This document shows positions 59,119 through 64,000 of a stretch of DNA of 64,000 bases, piece by piece. Under the pieces are notes generated by a model. The model made no database searches. It saw only the letters and a list, made by a program, of their open reading frames with translations, and was not told the origin of the DNA. Origin of the DNA: Holophagales bacterium (GTDB lineage Bacteria > Acidobacteriota > Thermoanaerobaculia > Multivoradales > Multivoraceae). Location of the stretch: contig VXSP01000029.1 in the NCBI GenBank assembly GCA_009837885.1, forward strand, positions 29,983-93,982, in the 5' to 3' direction. Each line of letters opens with the position of its first letter. Position 1 is the stretch's first letter. The position numbers were made by a program, and so were the translations under genes.

Positions 59119-60983
59119 GCGAGGAACGGAGCGAGTCTGCCCGGCTCGGCCGCGAGCGGGACCTCGGCAAGGTCTACGACACGGAGCTGATCAAGCGGCT
59201 GTGGCCGTTCATGCGGCCCTACCGCGGCTGGATCGCGTTCAACTTCGCCATGATCCCGCCGCGCGCCCTCCTCGAACTGATGCCGGCGCTGGTCGTCGGC
59301 GCTGCGCTGAACTACCTGACCGAGGGGGTGACGACGACGGAAGTGGGGTGGATGGCGCCCTTCGTCGTGCCGCGGCTGGGACTCGGGCCCCTGGCCTGGA
59401 TGTTCGGGCTCGTGTTCTTCATCTCGGTCGTCACGCTGATCGTCGACTGGCTGCGCGCCTTCTCGATGATCTCGCTCGGCCAGCGCACGGTCCGGGACGT
59501 CCGCAGAACGCTGTTCGATCACGTCCAGCGGCTGCCGATGCGCTTCTTCGACCGTTACCCGGTTGGCCGCCTCGTGACGCGGCTCACGAACGACCTGGAG
59601 CACCTGGCGGAGATGTTCTCGGCGGGCGTCATCGCCATGGTGGCGGACCTGTTCGTCATGGTCGTCATCCTCGCCATGCTGTTCGCGATCGACCCGCGAC
59701 TGGCGCTGGCGGCGCTGGCCCTGGTGCCGGTTCTGGGCATCGCGGCGGCGATCTTCCGTTACAAGGTGCGGGAGGCCTACCGGGAGGTGCGGGTCAAGAT
59801 CGCGCGCCTCAACGCCCACCTGCAGGAGACGATCTCCGGCATGAAGGTGGTCCAGTTGTTCGCCCGCGAACGGCGCAACTTCGAGGACTTCAGGCGCGAG
59901 AACGCCTCCCACCGCGATTCCTGGCTGCGCTCTATCCGCTACGACGCGCTGCTGTTCTCGACCGTCGACCTGGCGACGAACCTGACCCGGGCGCTGATCT
60001 TCTGGTACGGCGCGCAGATGGTGGGCCTGGGCGAGGTCACGCTCGGCACGATCTACGTGTTCTCCGACTACATGAGCCGGTTCTTCCGGCCGCTGATGGA
60101 CCTGTCGGCGAAGTACTCGGTGATGCAGTCATCGATGGCGAGCGCCGAGCGGGTGTTCCAGCTCCTGGACGAGCCGCGGGAGCCGGAGGGCAAGGTGGAG
60201 GCGCCCGCGCGGGACGAGGCGGACGCAGCGGGGGCGGAACCGGGCGGCTGCGAGGTCGAATTCGACGGCGTGACCTTCGCCTACGGTTCCGAGACGGTAC
60301 TGCGCGACGTCTCGTTCCGGGTTGCTGCCGGCGAGCGGGTGGCGATCGTCGGTCACACCGGGTCCGGGAAGACGACGACGCTCAAGCTGCTGGCCCGTCT
60401 CTACGAGCTGCAGGAGGGGTCGATCCGGGTCGACGGCAGGGACATCCGGGACATCCCGAAGCCCGAACTGCGGCGTCGGATGGCGTTCGTGCTCCAGGAC
60501 GTCTTCCTGTTCGACGGCGACCTGCGCTACAACATCGTCCTCGGCCGCGACGTCGCCGACGACGTGGTCAACGAAGCGGCACGCGCCACCCACGTCGACG
60601 ACCTGATCGAGCGGCTGCCGAACGGCTGGGCGCACAAGGTCAGCGAGCGTGGCGTCAACTTCTCGACCGGACAGCGTCAACTGCTCTCCTTTGCCCGCGC
60701 CCTCGCCCGCGAACCGCAGCTTCTGCTCCTCGACGAGGCCACCTCCAGCGTCGACACCGAGACCGAGGCCCTGATCCAGGACGCCCTCCAGCACCTGATG
60801 GCCGGCAAGACCTCGATCGTCGTTGCCCACCGGCTGTCGACGATCAAGGACGTCGACCGCATCTACGTGTTCCACCACGGCGCCATCTGCGAGCACGGCA
60901 CCCACGACGAACTCCTCGACCGTCGCGGCGTCTACTGGCGCCTTTACCAGTTGCAGTACGCGCAGCAGGAGACGGCGGCGTAG
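59115..60983 (+). CDS. ABC exporter half-transporter with degenerate signature motif
   Basis: 622 residues from a GTG overlapping the previous stop (GTGA). Membrane segments occupy about 30-320 (VDLATNLTRALIFWYGAQMVGLG near the end). The nucleotide-binding domain has Walker A GHTGSGKTTTLKLL at about 413, signature FSTGQRQLLSFARALA in place of LSGGQ at about 516, and intact Walker B LLLLDEATSSVDTETE. The altered signature pairs with the Asp-type Walker B of the partner, so one ATP site is degenerate and the other complete, as in TM287/288-type and BmrCD-type exporters. The substrate, drug or lipid, cannot be told. Confidence 0.9.
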   Translation: MSEERSESARLGRERDLGKVYDTELIKRLWPFMRPYRGWIAFNFAMIPPRALLELMPALVVGAALNYLTEGVTTTEVGWMAPFVVPRLGLGPLAWMFGLVFFISVVTLIVDWLRAFSMISLGQRTVRDVRRTLFDHVQRLPMRFFDRYPVGRLVTRLTNDLEHLAEMFSAGVIAMVADLFVMVVILAMLFAIDPRLALAALALVPVLGIAAAIFRYKVREAYREVRVKIARLNAHLQETISGMKVVQLFARERRNFEDFRRENASHRDSWLRSIRYDALLFSTVDLATNLTRALIFWYGAQMVGLGEVTLGTIYVFSDYMSRFFRPLMDLSAKYSVMQSSMASAERVFQLLDEPREPEGKVEAPARDEADAAGAEPGGCEVEFDGVTFAYGSETVLRDVSFRVAAGERVAIVGHTGSGKTTTLKLLARLYELQEGSIRVDGRDIRDIPKPELRRRMAFVLQDVFLFDGDLRYNIVLGRDVADDVVNEAARATHVDDLIERLPNGWAHKVSERGVNFSTGQRQLLSFARALAREPQLLLLDEATSSVDTETEALIQDALQHLMAGKTSIVVAHRLSTIKDVDRIYVFHHGAICEHGTHDELLDRRGVYWRLYQLQYAQQETAA

Positions 60984-60986
60984 TCC

Positions 60987-62735
60987 ATGGCATCCACCCA
61001 ACAGGCGGAAGACCGGCGGCACGTTCGGTTCGAACCGGACGAGAAGCCTCCGGGGGCGCTCGGCCTGGGGCTCGGGCTGCAGCTCGCGATGCTGGCCGTC
61101 CCGAGCATCGTGCTGGGTCCGACGATCATGATCACCCTCGCGGGCGAAAGCGATGCCTACCTCTCCTGGGCGGTTGGGGCGGCTCTGGGAATCAGCGGGA
61201 TCACCACCGTTGTCCAGGCCATCGGCGTCGGGCGCATCGGCGCCCGCTACGTGCTGCTCATGGGCAGCAGCAGCGCGTTCATCGCCGTCTGCATCGCGGC
61301 TCTGGAGCAGGGCGGCCCCGGCCTGCTGGCGTCGCTGATCGTCGTCTCGTCCCTGTTCCAGTTCGTCCTCGCCGCCAAGCTGTCCCTGTTGCGCAAGATC
61401 TTCACGCCCACGGTGGCCGGCACCGTGCTCATGCTGATTCCGGTGACGCTGGCGCCGGTCATCCTGCGCAAGCTGGCTGACGTGCCCGAAGGCGCGGCGC
61501 CGGCGGCCGCGCCGGTTGTCGCGGGCGGCACGCTGCTCGTCATCACCCTGATGGTGCTCCGTTCGTCCGGTGCGTGGCGGTTGTGGGCGCCTGCCGTCGG
61601 GATCGTGACCGGCTGCGTGATCGGGGGGCTGGCGTTCGGAATCTACGACACGGCGGGCGTGCGCGAAGCGGCGTGGATCGGCTTGCCGAGCTTCGCCTGG
61701 CCCGGGTTCGATTTCGGCTTCGGTCCCGAGTTCTGGGCTCTCCTGCCGGCGTTCGTGATGCTGACCCTGGTCGGCGCCATGGACACGCTCGGCGACAGCA
61801 TCGCCATTCAGCGGGCGTCGTGGCGCAAGCCGCGGGCGATCGACTTCCGCTCGATTCAGGGCGCGATGTCGGCTGATGGCGTCGGCAACCTGCTGTCGGG
61901 CCTGGCGGGCACGGTGCCGAACACGACGTACGCGACGGGCATCGCGATCGTCGAGCTCACGGGCGTGGCGGCCCGTGCCGTCGGCGTCTTCGTCGGGGTC
62001 ATCTTCGTCGGGCTCGCCTTCATCCCGAAGTTCATGGCCGCTCTCATCGCGATACCGGGTCCGGTGGTGGCCGCCTACTACCTGGTGCTCGTTGCGCTGC
62101 TCTTCATCTTCGGCGTCAAGATCCTCATGCACGAGGGCCTCGACTACCGCAGGGGTCTCATCGTGGGCGTGGCGTTCTGGCTCGGGGTCGCGTTTCAGCT
62201 CGACTGGATCTTCCCCGAGTACTTTCAGGGGTCGTGGAGCGAACTGCTCGGCAACGGCATGACGGTCGGGGGAGCGATCGTGATCTCGCTGACCCTGTTC
62301 GAGGAACTGACCGGGCCGCGCCGCCGACGCCTCAGGGTGCCGCTGAATGCCGACGCGTATCGGAAGGTCGACGCCTTTCTGGCCCGGGTCGGCGAGCGCG
62401 GTCGATGGCCCGGGGAGATGGTCGAGCGGGTCCGGGCGGTGGGGGAGGAGACCCTGCTGCTGCTGATCCAGAAGGACGACCAGCGAACCGACGGCGACGC
62501 GCGGGACCTCCTGCTGATCGGGCACGGGGACAGGGAAGAGGCGGTGCTGGAGTTCGTCGCCGCGACCGACGCGACGAACCTCGAGGACCAGCTGGCGGTG
62601 CTCGGCGAGCCGGCGGCGGGCGGACCGGTGGAGGAAGAGGTCTCCCTGCGACTGCTGCGCCACTACGCGTCGTCCGTGCGGCACCACCAGTACCACGACA
62701 CCGACGTGGTCACGGTTCGGGTGACGGCAACGTAG
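60987..62735 (+). CDS. NCS2 family (uracil/xanthine-type) permease with extra C-terminal domain
   Basis: 582 residues. The first ~445 form a 14-helix SLC23/NCS2 transporter: ALGLGLGLQLAMLAVPSIVLGPTIMITLAG, RYVLLMGSSSAFIAVCIAAL, FTPTVAGTVLMLIPVTLAPVIL and DGVGNLLSGLAGTVPNTTYATGIAIVELTGVAARAVGV. After it come about 130 soluble residues (DAYRKVDAFLARVGERGRWPGEM, VGEETLLLLIQKD, AVLEFVAATDATNLEDQLAVL, LRLLRHYASSVRHHQYHDTDVVTVRV), which read like an alpha/beta ATPase-like domain of the HATPase type. The plain permease would be complete without it. The gene follows the ABC pair by three bases. Confidence 0.87.
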   Translation: MASTQQAEDRRHVRFEPDEKPPGALGLGLGLQLAMLAVPSIVLGPTIMITLAGESDAYLSWAVGAALGISGITTVVQAIGVGRIGARYVLLMGSSSAFIAVCIAALEQGGPGLLASLIVVSSLFQFVLAAKLSLLRKIFTPTVAGTVLMLIPVTLAPVILRKLADVPEGAAPAAAPVVAGGTLLVITLMVLRSSGAWRLWAPAVGIVTGCVIGGLAFGIYDTAGVREAAWIGLPSFAWPGFDFGFGPEFWALLPAFVMLTLVGAMDTLGDSIAIQRASWRKPRAIDFRSIQGAMSADGVGNLLSGLAGTVPNTTYATGIAIVELTGVAARAVGVFVGVIFVGLAFIPKFMAALIAIPGPVVAAYYLVLVALLFIFGVKILMHEGLDYRRGLIVGVAFWLGVAFQLDWIFPEYFQGSWSELLGNGMTVGGAIVISLTLFEELTGPRRRRLRVPLNADAYRKVDAFLARVGERGRWPGEMVERVRAVGEETLLLLIQKDDQRTDGDARDLLLIGHGDREEAVLEFVAATDATNLEDQLAVLGEPAAGGPVEEEVSLRLLRHYASSVRHHQYHDTDVVTVRVTAT

Positions 62736-62759
62736 CTGCGCCGCCACTACAATCAGGCG

Positions 62760-63749
62760 ATGACCGCCGACGAGCGCTGGCGTTGGAGGCCGCTTGAGGG
62801 AATGCCCGCCGGTGCCGCCTCCTGGGCGTTGCCGGGACAGGCGGAGCAGGAGGCGGCCTGGACCGCGCACCTCGACGCGCTCAAGCGGGACGCCGCCAAG
62901 GAGCGCTTCATGCAGTCATGGCTGCGCGAGCGAGTGCGGGCGTTCGCCATCGAGACCGGCCAGATCGAGGGGCTCTACACGCTCCGCCGAGGTGTGACCG
63001 AGCAGTTGGTCGCGGAGGGGTTCGCCGGCGTCATGGGCGCGCACACCCTCGAAGGGCTCGAAGACGAGGCGATCCGCGGTCTGCTTGAGGACCAGGAGGC
63101 GGCCTACGACATGGTCTTCGAAGACGTGGCAAGCGGACGTCCGCTCTCGGAGCACATGGTGAAGAGCTGGCACCAACTGCTGGTACGTCACCAGGAGACG
63201 GTCACGGGTCTGGACCTCGACGGCCGCCGCGTCGCCGTGCCGTTCCGCACGAAGGGGCGATGGAAGACGCAACCCAACAATCCGAGACGTGCCGACGGGA
63301 AGGTCCACGAGTACTGCCCGCCGGAACACGTCCAGGCCGAGATGGACCGTTTCTTTACTTTGTGTCGGGGCGTGTTCGAAGGCGACTATCCGGTCAACGT
63401 GGAAGCTGCCTGGCTGCACCACCGCTTCGTGCGAACCCACCCGTTTCAGGACGGCAACGGGCGGGTATCCCGATTGCTCATGGCCTGGGCCTACCTGAAG
63501 CGCTCCCTGCCGCCGCCGGTGGTTACCGCCGAAGGGAAGCCGGCCTACGTGAATGCCCTGGAGATGGCCGACGGCGGCGACGTCAAGGCGCTTTCGGACC
63601 ACCTCGGAGGCCTTGCGCTGGTTTCCATGATCAGCGCCAACCAGTTGGCCCGGCAGGTGCTCGCGGGCAGGCTGGAGCGTCCGAACGGCAACGGCGGACG
63701 GACGATCGGCGACGAGTACTGCCCGCCGGACGGCGAAGCCGCGATCTGA
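62760..63749 (+). CDS. Fic-domain protein (AMP-transferase)
   Basis: 329 residues. The Fic core motif HPFQDGNGRVSRLL is at about 227-240, preceded by VEAAWLHHRFVRTHPF. An N-terminal segment TGQIEGLYTLRRG at about residues 66-78 fits the (S/T)xxxE(G/N) inhibitory helix, with Glu 70 placed to block the ATP gamma-phosphate site, so the protein is a class II Fic with self-inhibition. Such enzymes usually AMPylate hydroxyls of target proteins. The protein ends with EYCPPDGEAAI, and EYCPPEHVQAEMDRFF occurs in the middle. No toxin-antitoxin partner is adjacent. Confidence 0.9.
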   Translation: MTADERWRWRPLEGMPAGAASWALPGQAEQEAAWTAHLDALKRDAAKERFMQSWLRERVRAFAIETGQIEGLYTLRRGVTEQLVAEGFAGVMGAHTLEGLEDEAIRGLLEDQEAAYDMVFEDVASGRPLSEHMVKSWHQLLVRHQETVTGLDLDGRRVAVPFRTKGRWKTQPNNPRRADGKVHEYCPPEHVQAEMDRFFTLCRGVFEGDYPVNVEAAWLHHRFVRTHPFQDGNGRVSRLLMAWAYLKRSLPPPVVTAEGKPAYVNALEMADGGDVKALSDHLGGLALVSMISANQLARQVLAGRLERPNGNGGRTIGDEYCPPDGEAAI

Positions 63750-63797
63750 CGTTCCCCGGCTTGGACGCCGGATCCGCCGCCTGATTCCCGCCTGAAG

Positions 63798-63995
63798 ACG
63801 AAGGGCCGGAATCCGCCGAGATTCGGACCTTCAGAACCTACAAAACGGGTGGCGTCCCGGTTGTTTCTCCTGTCTGCGGACGAGGGGTGATGTCCCCTCC
63901 TGAGCCGGGCTTCTCTGTCTCCCAATCGGGAGATGCGTGGCCCTCGGTTCTCTTCTAAAAGGGAACCGGCCCTCGGCCAGGCCCCTTTTTCCGTT
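63798..63995 (+). ncRNA. hairpin-rich region with alternative terminator, possible structured leader
   Basis: Five or six hairpins follow one another: GAAGG...CCTTC (63800-63832), ACAA..CGGG / CCCG.TTGT (63840-63864), GAGGGG-tgatgt-CCCCTC (63882-63899), TCTCCC-aatc-GGGAGA (63918-63933), CGGTTCTC-ttctaaaa-GGGAACCG (63945-63968) and AAAAGGG...CCCTTTT (63957-63989). The last two share bases and cannot both form. No known RNA class recognised. Likely a transcript leader for a gene beyond the window, or a strong 3' end for the Fic gene. Confidence 0.55.
63957..63990 (+). terminator. intrinsic terminator
   Basis: AAAAGGG-aa-CCGGCC-ctc-GGCC-a-GG-c-CCCTTTT followed by more T: a GC stem with loop CTC, closed by A/T pairs and ending in a T-run (63986-63990). 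This is the clearest classical terminator in the window. Confidence 0.75.
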
Positions 63996-64000
63996 CTGCC

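Noticed and set aside
58865..61480. 871-codon plus-strand frame overlapping the second ABC subunit
   Set aside because: Wrong frame of two real genes; no motif apart from Arg/Gly-rich stretches.
60129..62870. 913-codon minus-strand frame
   Set aside because: Opposite ABC exporter and NCS2 permease genes with full motifs; its product is repetitive Arg/Asp/His sequence typical of antisense GC-rich frames.
63780..64000. tRNA, tmRNA, 6S or RNase P gene
   Set aside because: No tRNA cloverleaf with T-loop sequence and no tmRNA, 6S or RNase P signature; only stacked hairpins plus a terminator.

Overview
This is 64 kb of uniformly GC-rich chromosome, tightly packed with genes and carrying no tRNA, rRNA, CRISPR array, transposase or phage gene that I can recognise. 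The gene content suggests a heterotrophic Gram-negative bacterium: a TonB-dependent receptor, lipoproteins with lipoboxes, Tat-exported Gfo/Idh/MocA oxidoreductases, a sulfatase, SUMF1-fold proteins, a fused isobutyryl-CoA mutase and many secreted proteins. My best guess is an uncultured Acidobacteriota lineage, possibly Thermoanaerobaculia-like. That is inference from gene style, not from a marker gene.

Layout. 0-6.4 kb: the end of a DUF6807/PmoA-like protein, an NTF2-like secreted protein, a zinc-ribbon/PH-like protein, a secreted lectin-fold protein coupled to a Tat-exported oxidoreductase, and a lipoprotein sulfatase. 6.4-7 kb: a HicAB toxin-antitoxin pair. 7-13.8 kb: an overlapping set of an old-yellow-enzyme-like oxidoreductase, a DUF993 protein and a TonB receptor, then a YcaQ-type DNA glycosylase. 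13.9-17 kb: a sugar-type ABC binding protein and permease with no ATPase, separated by an oppositely oriented TylF-type methyltransferase. 17-26.3 kb: PHP phosphodiesterase, SUMF1-fold protein, enoyl-CoA hydratase/isomerase, a large SwmB/PKD surface protein, a second Tat oxidoreductase, and small NTF2-like and DUF2911 proteins. 26.4-36.7 kb: icmF, a matrixin-type metalloprotease, an alkaline phosphatase, an acyl-CoA synthetase and a hydroxyacid dehydrogenase. 36.7-45 kb: SixA-like phosphatase, S41 peptidase, membrane protein, small secreted protein, then a minus-strand run of split XdhC, MocA and ManA. 45-57 kb: cytochrome/monooxygenase-like protein, AbgT transporter, HupE/UreJ protein with a parvulin, nucleoside hydrolase, a CoxE/MoxR pair interrupted by a SUMF1-fold gene, and a sodium:solute symporter with a small partner. 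57-64 kb: a heterodimeric ABC exporter, an NCS2 permease with an extra C-terminal domain, a Fic protein and a hairpin-rich non-coding tail.

Two things stand out. First, four exported proteins of unrelated function (the SwmB/PKD protein, the metalloprotease, the alkaline phosphatase and a 142-residue protein) share a C-terminal domain of about 115 residues built around the motif EVLVKVLDGC. I know of no name for it; it looks like a portable surface or secretion module. Second, the intergenic spaces carry three families of hairpin elements. Some of them form stop codons, candidate start codons and even a signal-peptide n-region, and inverted long copies bracket the ABC binding-protein gene. Other points of interest are a possible diversity-generating-retroelement target and a terminator/anti-terminator-like RNA at the right edge.
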